DNA of 64,000 nucleotides, taken from contig JBLDXI010000105.1 of NCBI GenBank assembly GCA_047495785.1, positions 1 through 64,000 on the forward strand. The letters are read 5' to 3'. Positions 1-10,858 of this stretch are shown here, in pieces. The number at the start of each line of letters is the position of its first letter. Positions within the stretch are counted from its first letter, which is position 1. The stretch comes from Lepidodermella squamata (taxonomy: Eukaryota; Gastrotricha). Both the position numbers and the translations under genes were made by a program. The notes under the pieces are model-generated. The model was given only the letters and a program-made list of their open reading frames with translations. It ran no database searches and was not told the DNA's origin.

Positions 1-11
1 ACAAGTTCGAA

Positions 12-480
12 TACCGTAAACTACAGTATAAAGGCCGCGGCGATTAATTTTCCTGATTTTTCAGAAAGGGGTGAAAAATGCGGCGATTATTCAGGTGCGG
101 CGATTATTCGAGTGCGGCCTTTATTATCTTGAATTTTCAGCCGTCACGCTGAACTAGCAGTTTATTCACTACTAACGGGTGTAACAGGTACGCCACCCGG
201 ATTTTACTGGGCGGATTTTACGGGCGGATTTTACTGTAATCAAGATCTGCAGCTAGCGTAATGAGTTTACATATTCGCTAAGAAGTGCGGATAATCCGTC
301 TACTCGGAGTCACCCCAGGTGTCTCATTGAGGGTGACTGCTAATCGCTATTAAGGAGTGCGGCGATTATTCGCGCGCGGCCTTTATTATTGCCAAATTGT
401 TGAAAATGGGGTGTTTTTGCGGGGATTATTCGAGTGCGGCCTTTATTCAGGATGCGGCCTTTATACTGTAGTTTACGGTA
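12..480. mobile_element. TACCGTA-family palindromic MITE, copy 1
   Basis: The ends are inverted repeats of about 27 bp, starting TACCGTAAACTACAGTATAA on the left and mirrored at the right end. Inside are several copies of a subterminal motif close to GCGGCCTTTATT and CGGCGATTATTCGAG in both orientations. The element is 469 bp long and has no coding capacity. The TA at each outer edge could be a target duplication, but the repeat itself reads TA there, so this cannot be decided. Superfamily not assigned. Confidence 0.8.
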
Positions 481-979
481 AATCTTGTTTATAACACGTA
501 ACGCGTTTATTCTAACGTTTCGGTTATACTCCCATAACCATCTTCAGGGATTGGTTAGGAAATCGAAATTTGAGGTTAAGTTAATAAATAAGAATGTTTT
601 AAGGCATCTTGAAATTGTAATCTGGCTAGTTCTCCATCTTCTTTTTACACCTTCTCATGGAATATCGGCTCTATGGAATATTCAGCTAAGTTATTTACGG
701 AGCCGATATTAAACCCTGATTAATCGTTAGAGGTTCGGCTCGGTTAACGTGCGATGTTCGGTGAACCATGATAACCTTAGGCCAACCCGGTTGAACTTAT
801 CCGTCATTTACCTGGGCATAGCCGCCGAGCAGCAGCTAAGAAATGTGAACTCGCAGCAACGAACAAGCAGCAGCAAGAAATTTGATGTCACCAGCTTATT
901 CGGATAAGCCGTCTCTTATCGAACCATAACTGTTACATGATACCAAACCTCCAATTTTATTGAAACAAAAACTAAACTT
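481..979. other. non-coding spacer
   Basis: This lies between the left-edge MITE and the 3' end of the first NR gene. A 75-codon open frame on the plus strand (485-712) shows no domain and is probably chance. I see no other feature. Confidence 0.5.
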
Positions 980-2785
980 CTATTTAATATTGAATGTCAA
1001 TTTAGCTAGCTCTTGTTCGTCCCTGCTTACCAAAGCAGCTCGCCGCTGAGCAACAGCCGCACCGCTTTCATCAATGGCAGATGCTGTCACAGATAACAAT
1101 TGTTCGATTGCAGTCGTTAGCTTCATGACATCAGCCGAGTTCTGACCATGCAGCTTTGAGCACATCAGCGCGAAAGCAGTGTCTATGCATTTTTGAGCTT
1201 CTGTTGCTTTCGAAGATTTTTTAGCATCGTTGTAACCTAAAATGATTTTCCCGGTCAAATCGGATGTGTTATTGAAGAGTAGATACATACCGCGGAAGAA
1301 TAGCTTACACGTGAACAGTGCCGCCTCGATTAGAGTGGGGCTCCAAGATGCAAGGGCTCTCGAGGTCTCGTCCTCCGCTTGGATAGCCGGCTGAAAGCAA
1401 TTGTAATAGGTTCGGATGAGGAATTATTAAAAAAGGCTTCTACCAAAAATTCAGGATTCATATCAATAAACAGTGGCATACAATCAGGGTGCACATAAAG
1501 CCGCCCTGGTGTCCCGGGCATAGCTGAGAAAGCGACTGTTATCAACTTCCAGTTTCGAGACAGCAATTCCCTGGCTTCAGATTTACTTAATTGGAAAGAA
1601 CCTGGAACCAATCAAAATGTCAACAATATTGAGCATTACGCATTAGGAATATTTGCAAACTGAACATTTATTCTATTAACCCTTAGCCGCCAAAGACGTG
1701 TACACGCGTTAATTCCGGAGAAAATTCACCGTGATCGGAGGATTTGGGCTATCGAACCCATTGTTGCGTCATAAATTATGATAAATCAATAGTAAGAAAC
1801 AAGCACTCCCCGAAAATCCAAATTTTCCAAGCCATTCTGACCAGGTCGAAAATAGTGAGAAAATTTTTAAATGACTTGTTAACACGTCATGAAAACGCGT
1901 TAACACGCCATAGCAACGGCGACCTAGGTAAATTTCTTCTGAAAAAGAGGTTCGGCTTTCAATCTAAGACTTTCTGCCGACTCAGAATTTGATTTTAGCC
2001 TCTTCTTGATTTTCTGGGATTTTCTGAAAGGTGCTCGAGTTAACACGTCATTGCGCCGGCGGCTAAGGGTTAATTGAGTAAAACAAAGCTTACGTTGCAC
2101 GAAGGTTGAAAATATCTGCTTTTTCCGCATCAATGCAATGATGTTACCGTACATAAGATCGTTCAAAGAGCTTCGATCGTGGAGAACATTCAAAGCCGAG
2201 TTTGTTCGCAACGGCAGCTGAACGAGGAAAGAATGAGTTAATCTCGGGGCAGGTTTCTTTAACATAACAACTCACGTGTTCTAGATCATGAAGCTGAAGT
2301 TGCGTATCAATAGCTAGCTTCAAAGTCATTTCTACGTTCGAGCCATTTATTTTTTGAGGAATGTGATCGATTGGTGCGGAATATTCGAAAGATTTATCAG
2401 CGAGGAATTTGCCTGGAATTAGCAATATTGTGTCAAATAATTATCGGGAAAACTGGATCGAGGGGAGCGATCAATTATGGGCTATAGAAAAATTAGGGTA
2501 AGACTCACATTTCATTCCAGCATTTAGACATCGCTGAAATCGGCATTTAGAGCACATAGATCGCCGATGAGCACGGCTTGTCTGAGACTTGCCAGAATTC
2601 TCGTTTTTATGACGGCATTTCAAGGTACGCCAATTTCCAGCATTCCGTCGGAAAAACTTCTGACAAGCGTGGCAGACTCGCGGCTGGTAACGCTGCCGCC
2701 TAAGAACCGTAAGGCCACATACCCTGCACTTGATAGCATCTTCTGAAGAAGCTTGGGACACTCCATTGTCCAAGCCATCCGTCAT
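980..2785 (-). CDS. NR-like protein, minus-cluster copy 1
   Basis: Six exons (minus): 2785-2509, 2412-2276, 2217-2094, 1601-1444, 1390-1291, 1236-980, joining in frame to about 350 codons with a TAG stop. Exon 1 starts at MTDGLDNG and carries the DNA-binding domain: CRVCGLTV, P-box region CHACQKFFRRN, second finger CRH then CSKCRFQRC. Exons 2-6 encode a helical region that resembles an NR ligand-binding domain: SRNWKLITVAFSAMP looks like helices 3-4 and LIEAALFTCKLFF like helix 8. No AF-2 activation helix is evident at the C-terminus, which ends LTFNIK. The protein is expected to be a nuclear DNA-binding regulator; ligand and target are unknown. A 390-bp piggyBac-like element sits in intron 3, 24 bp from exon 3. 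All splice borders are GT-AG. A degenerate ankyrin gene lies divergently upstream. Confidence 0.85.
1680..2069. mobile_element. piggyBac-like MITE in NR intron 3
   Basis: The 390-bp element is bounded by CCCTTAGCCGCC on the left and GGCGGCTAAGGG on the right, each directly flanked by TTAA (1676-1679 and 2070-2073). A TTAA target site and CCC...GGG ends are the hallmark of the piggyBac superfamily. It has no transposase, so it would be non-autonomous. It carries internal repeats of TTAACACGTCAT type near the right end. It lies in intron 3 of the 980-2785 gene. Confidence 0.85.
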
Positions 2786-4500
2786 TTGAAATCAATAAAC
2801 GATGTTTAAACCTTCTTGAGCTATTTTAATAATGAGCGAGTTAGCATGTGGATGAGAAATTGAATGTAATAATAGTTTCAACTATTTAGCCTCTTCCAGA
2901 CTGTCGTCTTACGTCATATACCGTTTTGTTAATTAATCCTTCCACGTCACAGTCACGTGTGCCCGAAATACCGCAGTTTTTCTACGGCTCACTTCAATGA
3001 GACCGACGCGCAGAGCTACCCCTATGTCTATGTCAGAAATGTAGAAATGTAGAAATTAGATGGATACTACTACATATTGATCGGAGCATTCCTTAAAGTT
3101 TCCCATCGTCAGCAAAAGCTAGTAGATTTAGAAAATCGGCCTTGCTAATAGGAAAGCTCACTTTTTCTAAAGATATTTTCCGCGAATTTTGTTGCAATCT
3201 TGCCCCAAGCCCTTCGTGCTCATGAGAGCTCAGAGTCAACTCTAGCCGCGACTTTATTTATTTTATATAAACTTTGAATAGCTTAGATTAAACTGGCATC
3301 TACATCTACCGCCATGTTGTGTGGAGGATGTATTCATTACTGAATTTCAATGAGAAATTAAGATAAGAAATGCAAACTCATACAAACAGGAGATTTTACG
3401 CCGAATTACCTATAATATAAATTAAACTAGGATGCGTTCTACTTTTCACAGTTAAAAACATGTAGCAGCTTCTCAATAAAGCGCGCACGCATAATAAAAA
3501 TAATATATATGTTATGCATTCGTATGAATGAAGTACTTGCATGTTTAAATTGAAATGAAGGTATAGCTTAGCGTTCTTACAAAACCAGCACTGGGCTATG
3601 CTCTGTCATGGCAGGTAAAAGCGTTTATTGTAAATCGATAGAAACCCGCGCAATGCAGTAGGCGACATCCGAAACACTTCGCATGGCTTGCGTTTAGGAT
3701 GGATGTTGTTCCCAAAAGCAAATGATCATGAAAATGGCAGTATTTCCGTAAAAGATGCTGATAATCGAAATAGGTTACGAAGGCATTTCAGCTTTTCATT
3801 AGATTAAGTATTTAGCTATAGTATTTATATAAGACAGGAATAAGTGAGAAAAATGTAACTAGCTTAGACTGCTGTGAAGAGAGCTAGGTTTATGGCAACG
3901 ACTTAACAATGAATCCAAAGGAAAAAACACATAATTACACTATATAACTAGAAACTATAACATACGCCCATTGATAAAATGGCGAGCACGTGCTTTCCAA
4001 TTTTTCACAACTCCTCTGACCTCTCGTGTTCATTATTTATTATAGGAATTCCACGAATTTTTAGAATCTAGAATTTAAACCTATTGGGTGGAATGTTTTG
4101 AAAGCAACATTCGAGCAATGTCAGAAAAATGACCTCAGGCCACCAAAAAATTCGAAAATGTTGTTCCGCTAATGTTGATTAGGTTCTCCGGTGGTAAGAA
4201 GACCCCTATCCTATTATTCGGCGTACAATGCCACAGCGCACATGGCCTGCATGGCCACACACGTTGTAACTGTAACGGCTTCGTAGAAACGACGAACGGC
4301 GCTGCTTCATTGCGGTTATAATTGCAGAGCGCTGTTGCCGTAATTTGATTGCTCAAGCATAGAAATAAGCATTTAATTTATCGATCCGTATTGACTGTGT
4401 ATGCTGACGTATATACGTAAGCACGTGTGCATGAATAAATCCGGGCTTTTCCCGCAGCGATGTTTTGTATACTGTATACTTAATTCAAAAAGCATCCCTA
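2786..4500. other. shared intergenic region between NR and ankyrin gene
   Basis: No coding region is supported here. Parts (about 3460-3640 and 4360-4500) match, with divergence, the equivalent intergenic stretches at about 24240-25220 and 19880-20950, for example the segments around GCTATGCTCTGTC and TTTATCGATC. This region is therefore one copy of a duplicated divergent promoter block. Confidence 0.6.
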
Positions 4501-4503
4501 AAA

Positions 4504-5330
4504 TGGCCAACAATATTTGCCGCGAGATCCAAACCTGCTCGTTTTTACCAAAAATCATTGGCAACAACTTCTGCGTGGGGAGTCACAAGGAGATATGATG
4601 TTGGTCGCCCTTTACTACGACAAGGCCCTCGCGCACAGCTTGTCAATATCGGAGTGAAAGGAAGAGTGACAACGGCTTTCATCAACAGCTTCGACGACAA
4701 TTTCATCATGAGTCTCCTTCGAATCTGGTGTATTGGAAGCGGAGGCCGGCAGTGGAATGACGATTCTCCATTACGCTTGCAAAAATGACAGAAAGGAACT
4801 AGTTGCTCGTTTGATCAATCTGGAGCTAGGATCTTCATTGCTTAAAATGGTATCAAGCAGCGGCCGCAGCGCTCTGAATCACGCGATTGATGCTGGGAAT
4901 TTCCAACTTGCAAAGCAACTTTTGACTTCTCCTGAATCGGAGATAATATTCTGTTAACCCATATATATACCTTGAATTCTTCCAAGTATTACCTTGTAAT
5001 ACTAACCAAATTCTTCCAAGTACTAACCATGTATTACCTTGAATTCTTCCACGCTTCGAAAAGAAGGATGAGCTCAGGGAAATCTTACGGTGTGAATTCC
5101 AAGCGATTTTCGCAGAGATTCGAAAGCATTAGCGAGGCAAGTTATCCTCGAAAGTTTCCCCCTCGGATTCTGCACCAGATTATCTGCCATCAATCAATCA
5201 AGTCTTTCAGCTCACTTGCCAAGCGACATTTTCAATTACTTGCTTGTACAATTATTCATATGATTTCAGAGTACATCAATTCTACCCAGTGAATAAATAC
5301 ATTTCCCATAGTAATTTTCAATGCACAGAT
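4504..5330 (+). pseudogene. ankyrin/SOCS-like gene, decayed copy
   Basis: This aligns along its whole length with the open ankyrin gene at 25230-25946. The reading frame is broken by a 1-bp deletion just before the MLVALYY segment, so the upstream frame ends in TGA at about 4596-4598. Another deletion follows in the CCCTCGC segment, and more codons are missing near 4723. The ankyrin stretch (GMTILHYACKNDRKELV, then SALNHAIDAGNFQLAKQLL) is still readable within 4733-4957. After that a short direct duplication containing AATTCTTCCA (about 4972-5050) has expanded the gene and destroyed the tail. It lies divergent to the NR gene at 980-2785. Confidence 0.8.
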
Positions 5331-5452
5331 TGAAGGCCTTTTCAATTCCGGTTTCAATTCCGATTTGTTTCATCAATTCTTAAGTTTAACGACGGTGAAT
5401 CTGAGCTAGAAAATCAAAGCTTCAAACAAGCACACAGCACACAATTTGCTGT

Positions 5453-7212
5453 TCACTTCACGTTGAATGTCAATTTCGCTAGTTCGGATTCTTCCACACT
5501 GGCCGTTATCAGCCGCTTCCGGGCAACAGCCGCGCCGCTTTGGTCAATGACGCGCGCTGTAATTGAGATCAAATTCTCGACAGCGGCTACTTGCCGCATG
5601 ACTTTCGCCGAGTTCGCGCCATGCAACTTCAAGCACGTCGCTAAGAACGCTGTCCTGATGCTTTCGTGAGCATTCTTCAATGCTGGGGAATTCCCAGATT
5701 CTGCGAAACCTGCAAGAAACGAATATAGAACGGAAAAGGTTGATGCTTCATGAATTCGCTAACCTCTAACAAATAGCTTGCAAGTAAACAGAGCGGCTTC
5801 GATCAGTGTTGGATTCCAAACTGCCAACGCTCTTGAAGTCTCTTCTTCGGCCTGAGCGGCTGGCTGAAAATCATAGATGAAATTAGTCGAGAACGGCATT
5901 GGCTTGAAAAAATTTACCGAAAAATCCGGATATATATCAAGGAAAACATTCAGGCAGTCGGGATGAATGTGAAGGCGCGCTGAACTGCTTGGCATAGCTG
6001 AGAATGCAATAGTTATCAGCTTCCAGTTTCGAGATAGCAAATTTCCAGCCTTGGCATCATCCAATGCGAAAGACTCTGAAACGAAAACAGTGTTTTAATA
6101 TGTCGAATTTGCCAGCCCAATTACTGAGCCATGATCAATTAAATGGTCATATAACTTTACAACAGAAACCCCGCCATGTTTTTATGGCCAAAAAGCTTTC
6201 AAGATTTAAGAGAGTGCGAATTGCGAATTTCCGCTTTTGGGATTTTTTTACATCCGGAATGCAGCGGTGGTTGCTGCAATGTGATTAGGATTAAAGGATT
6301 AAAGGATTTCACATGCGGACTTCTACTACTTCTAGGCTTACTTTGCATGAATTTCGAGAAAAGCTGATTTTTCGTCATTAAAGCGGCAATGTGACCGAAC
6401 ATGAGGTGATTCAAACAGGTGCGATCGCGTATGATTTCGGGTTCTGACATAGTTCTCATCGGCAGCTGTTCAAGAAAGCGATTCAATGAAGACAAGTATA
6501 TCAAATAAAACGTACATGCTCAAGATCGTGAAGCTGAAGTTGCGCGTCTATAGCTAGCCTCAATGTATTTTCGAGGTTCAGACCATCGAATAGCCGTGGA
6601 CTGCACTCGATAGAAGATCCGCAATCAAAAGGCTCGCCCGAATAAAATTTGCCTGTAAGTAATTGAAGCAGGAGACACAGATGCAACTCCAGAGAAGGAT
6701 TCCCTGAGCGTCATGGAGGGGAGGGGGACATTTTTGGGTAATGCTCATCCCATTTCAAGCCGAATTCCATTCTCTAGAGTTGTCTACATTTATTTCTAAA
6801 ATGTTTACTTTGAAATTTGACCAATCTCAGACAGATTGTCAAATGACTGTCAAATTAATCAAATGATTTTCACTTCAAACACCTCCATTTTTCGATTAAT
6901 CGTTTTGCGGGGCTTACTTTTCATTCCCACGGCGATGCAGCGCTGGAATCTGCATTTCGGACACACGATGCGGCGGAGGGTATAGTTTGTTGGCAACTTG
7001 TCGTCAGAATTCGATTGTGTATGATAGCATTCCAGGGATCGCCAATGTTCCGCATTCCGACGGAAAAACTTCTGGCAAGCGTGGCAGACACGCGGCTGGC
7101 AATGGCGCCGCCTTGGCACCGCAAGGCTGCATACCTTGCACGTTGGTGCATTTCGCGAAGACGCTCCATTCGTTTCATTGGCTTTGAATACCTTGTCGTG
7201 CTTAAAATCCAT
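5453..7212 (-). CDS. NR-like protein, minus-cluster copy 2
   Basis: Six exons (minus): 7212-6918, 6652-6516, 6465-6342, 6075-5918, 5863-5764, 5709-5453, about 356 codons, stop TGA. The DNA-binding exon begins MDFKHDKVFK and has CKVCSLAVPRRRHCQPRVC, P-box region CHACQKFFRRN, second finger CYH then CPKCRFQRC. The usual CG after the second Cys is CS here, and an extra Cys appears in the first-finger loop (RHC). The ligand-binding-like part has SRNWKLITIAFSAMP (exon 4), LIEAALFTCKLFV (exon 5) and a C-terminal helix ending LTFNVK. Introns are clean GT-AG. Unlike three other left-hand copies, it has no ankyrin gene upstream within reach; a dispersed repeat lies at 7321-7500 instead. Confidence 0.85.
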
Positions 7213-7320
7213 TCGCCTCTAGATAGTCTAAAATTGGGAGAAAAAGAAGCGATGCATTTAACAAGGCTACTGAGGTTTTCTCGCATAGTAGCGCCGTTGA
7301 ATGCGCTTTTCTTTATTTAG

Positions 7321-7500
7321 TTTCGGTCGGCGGGTCGCTTCCCTCAAAATACGAACATAATTAGCCTCGACCGTCAATATACCGGAATATAATTGAGGAT
7401 CTGATAAGAAGGGAGGATCTATTTAAAAGAGAGGAGAGCTAAGGGCTATTGCAAAGCATTCGAAGTATTTAAAGGCAGGGCCTAATAGAGAGACGATCTG
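7321..7500. repeat. dispersed repeat, copy 1 (pair with 26185-26352)
   Basis: This matches 26185-26352 in the same orientation with divergence. Both contain GGTCGCTTC, CATAATTAGC, CGACCGT, AATATAATTGAGGATCT and GAAGGGAGGA followed by a tail with AAAGGCAGG. In both places it lies close to the left-hand NR or ankyrin units. No coding capacity. Confidence 0.7.
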
Positions 7501-8530
7501 ATTCCAATGCTCATGCCGTCATCAGCAAAAACGTGCGCAGAGATGAAAATGTGCTTTTCACCTCAATCTCTCTTAATCTTGTTTGTTTACAACTTGGATG
7601 AAACTTGATGTAGCCCCGTATATGCAGGCTGCAGGGCATGCCGCTGTAATACCGAGGTATACATTGCATACATTCGAAGCGTTGTAAACTAGGTACAAAT
7701 ATTTCCCAAAATGAGAATCTATAAAGCAAGTTATTGATTTAATACTTCAAATGTATGATGACACATTCGGACGTTAGGGAACTTTATACTCACAGCAACT
7801 GCTGCGAAATTCGATCATTATTACTACTGCTGACATGAGTATACTTGCATGACATAATTTATGTCTTAGGCCTAAGCCTGACATGTGAAATAATGCTCAG
7901 CGACGACTGCGTAGCATGCACGCAAGCACGAAGAGGCGTTACTTTGATGTCCCCATAAAACTAGCGACGGATCTAGAACTTTCATAGTATCAACATGTTG
8001 ATGAGTCATTGCCTTTACTGCATTTAAATCGCATTGTGATTGTGATTGATAACGAATGACGGTTACGCGGCCTTTCTAGCAGCCTCGAATAGAAATAAAA
8101 TAAGACATCAATTTGAACAAAAAATATCAATAATTGATATTTTGAAAACAACAGCACTAAACAAACACTTATGACCTTCATAATAAAAGCCGATCAGCTC
8201 ATGCAGAGAATAATAAATTTTGATTTTTTACAGAGGTGGGATCCTCGATTGTTGACATGTTTTTACTTGCCGCGTGATTTAGAAAATCGTCAACAAAATT
8301 ATTGATAACCGGACCGGGCGCACTTTGAGGTTCGAATGGTAAGTAACCCGATTTTGTGATCAGTGCCATGGGAATCCTGGTCGAATTTGCGGATCTTAAG
8401 CCGAAAATCTTGTCGATTCTTTGCATCATTCTCTATCTGCGCCATTTTCGAACGGGTCCATGTTAATTCTACGGACATACATGTGTAGGCCATCATAAAA
8501 TTCGGGGCCGAAAAATTAACCGAAAGCTGG

Positions 8531-8549
8531 AGGATCCTACATCGCACAC
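8531..8549 (+). repeat. GGATCCTAC(T/A)TCGCGCAC motif, copy 1 of 6
   Basis: A short motif close to GGATCCTACTTCGCGCACTG occurs at 8531, 12708, 22525, 30105, 30713 and 58380, always on the plus strand, usually preceded by CGA. The flanking sequence on either side is not obviously shared. The motif may be the conserved terminus of an otherwise fast-evolving mobile element. Confidence 0.65.
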
Positions 8550-8711
8550 TCATTCATACATGATAGCTTCGTTCGTGCAGTGTTCCCGTGTTGGAAATAA
8601 TCATGATAGCGAGCAATTATATTAGCTTGACCTGACGATGGAATCCACGATTTTTCGAGACGGTTGACATTTAGGTGATCTGCAAGTCTCTCAACGATCC
8701 GCAACGAATAA

Positions 8712-10858
8712 TTAATGGTTGAACCTCAATTTTACTATTTCCAGTTCTTCGCTGGTCGCCGTAGGTCTTAGACGCCTTGCAACAGCTCCGCCGCTTCGAT
8801 TGATGACGCAGGCTGCGACTGATATTGAATTCTCGACTGCAGCCAGCTGCTGCATGACTTTTTCCGTATTTCCCCCATGAAGCTTTGAGCTCATCATTAG
8901 GAAAGCTGTCTCAATGCTTTGTTGAGCTTCCATTATTTTCCACGACAGCCTTGAATCGGTACAACCTAACGGGAGAAAATAACAGGCATTGAAGAATCAT
9001 GAATTTCCCCGAGTTTTCATAGGTTTGGTATCAGCCAGCCTATAGCCTGAAAACATGGAAAAAACCAGGCACCAGGTGCTTGGGAAATGTTGGTATTAGC
9101 AGAGAGCAGGACGCTTCCAATTTGAAAAACGTTGGGGAAAATTAGGAGAAAATCTTGCGTTTCGGAAATCGTGATATTTCCTTCTTATATCTGAGTCGCG
9201 CAGCATTTCCTAATAGTTTAACTTCGTCGTAGAGAACGCAGTGAACGAAGTTATAGATCACTACGTTCACTATGAACTTCGTTATATTTGTGTACCTCGG
9301 AAAAAGAGCCTGCAGGTGAACAGAGCGGCTTCGATCAGCGTAGGATTCCACACTGCCACTGCATTGGAGGTCGCTTCTTCCGCTCGAGCAGCTGGCTGAA
9401 ATCGAGAGAAGCAATTAATTCATAACAGATAAGTGAGAAATTTCACCAAGAAATCGGGATTCATTTCAAGGAAAACATGTATGCAGTCGGGATGCACGTA
9501 TAGACGCGACGACGTTCCGGGCAAAGCAGCATATGCGTTCATTATCAGCCCCCAGTTCTGAGACATCGAATCGATATCTTCGAAGTCATTCATTCCGAAC
9601 GACTCTGAAACGGGAACGATTTTTAATCAGAGTTGAGTCCATGTTTTGAAACTGTCACTTACGACTAGCCTTAATTCTAAGCCGTGTCAACAAAGACATG
9701 GCCTCAGCTCAGATACAATAATATCCGCTCTAAAATAATAATTTTTGGTAATTTGCTCCTGTATCTGTCTATCTCGGGAAATGACAACCCACATTTACTC
9801 AATTTGTTAAACTGGTTATAAACAAATGACGAGAAATACCCAATGAGAGAGCGTAAATGAAAATTATGCACATTGTACATTGGTAGAAGAGACAGGTTGA
9901 AAGCTTCCGTCTATTCCTAACTGTTTATCGTCGGGATATGTACCAGGAATAATTTATTAGAAAGCAAACTAAAAAGCCTTACGTTGCATGAATCTGGAGA
10001 AAATCACGTTCATCCTCATCATACCGGCTAGGGTGCCGTACATGAGACCGTTTAAGTAACTGCGATCACGCAGGGCAGCAGCATCCGCCATAGTTCTCAG
10101 TGGCAGCTGTGCAAGAAGGCATACATCGTTAGCGACGCGCCAAAACAACCACTTTGATGACTCATTCGATGGTACATTGACGAGCCGAACGTTAAGAAGG
10201 AGTACGTTTAGCTTATTTGAGCACTAATCTTACTTGTCGTAATTTGAATTTACGTTTAATGGTCGAATAACTTTCCAAAACAATCTATTAACAGTAAAGT
10301 GGTTGTTTTGGCGCGTCGCTAACGATATTGGGTTCATTGGTATGTGAAAAAGCACAAAACAATTACGTGGTCAAGGTCGTGTAGTTGAAGTTGTGCTTCT
10401 ATAGCTAGACGTAACGTCTGCTCGACTTTAGAACCGTCAACTAGTTGCAGACTGCGTTCGATTCGCGTGGGAAAATCCAAGGATCCACCTGCCAAATATT
10501 TGCCTGAATAATCATTAATAAGACGTAAGTACATGGATAGGTAACGAAAAAAGCGAATTTAAATCTGCCATATATATTTGCAGGGCTCACTTTTCATTCC
10601 AGCTATAATGCAGCGCTCGAATCTGCATTTCGAGCACATGAAGCGGCGGAGTTTAATGTTGTTAGGCCGCTCGCCGAAATCTGAGTAGTCATGGCGGCAT
10701 TCCAAGGTGTGCCAATTCTCCACTTTCCGACGGAAAAACTTCTGGCACGCTTGGCAGACGGTTGGCTGATAATGTCGCCGCTTTGCCACAGCTAGGCCAC
10801 ATACCTTACAATCCGGCGCATTCGACGAAGAAGTAACTTCCTTGTATTGACAAGACAT
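8712..10858 (-). CDS. NR-like protein, minus-cluster copy 3
   Basis: Six exons (minus): 10858-10591, 10503-10367, 10106-9983, 9604-9447, 9395-9296, 8965-8712, about 346 codons, stop TAA. The DNA-binding exon begins MSCQYKEV and has CKVCGLAVAKRRHYQPTVC, P-box region CQACQKFFRRK, second finger CRH then CSKCRFERC. Exon 4 is more divergent than in its neighbours: the usual SRNWK reads SQNWG. The later exons keep LIEAALFTCRLFF and a long helix SIETAFLMMSSKLHG. This is the only minus-strand copy with Gln in place of His in the P-box region. Intron 2 carries a 202-bp inverted-repeat element that ends 18 bp from the exon 3 acceptor. All exons join in frame. Confidence 0.85.
10125..10326. mobile_element. 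202-bp MITE in NR intron 2
   Basis: Perfect terminal inverted repeats of 31 bp start ATCGTTAGCGACGCGCCAAA on the left and are mirrored at the right end. The internal 140 bp has no coding capacity. The element lies in intron 2 of the 8712-10858 gene, just upstream (in gene sense) of the exon 3 acceptor. No clear target duplication can be read, so the superfamily is not assigned. Confidence 0.85.

Larger units (their letters stand above)
7213..8711. other. intergenic region with dispersed repeats
   Basis: No coding gene is supported. It contains a dispersed repeat at 7321-7500, reported separately, and one copy of the GGATCCTAC motif at 8531-8549. Open frames on the minus strand around 8200-8550 show no recognisable domain. 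Confidence 0.5.

Noticed and set aside
4972-5292. Separate 106-codon gene after the ankyrin relic
   Set aside because: It aligns to the tail of the 25230 ankyrin gene in a shifted frame, so it is part of the pseudogene.
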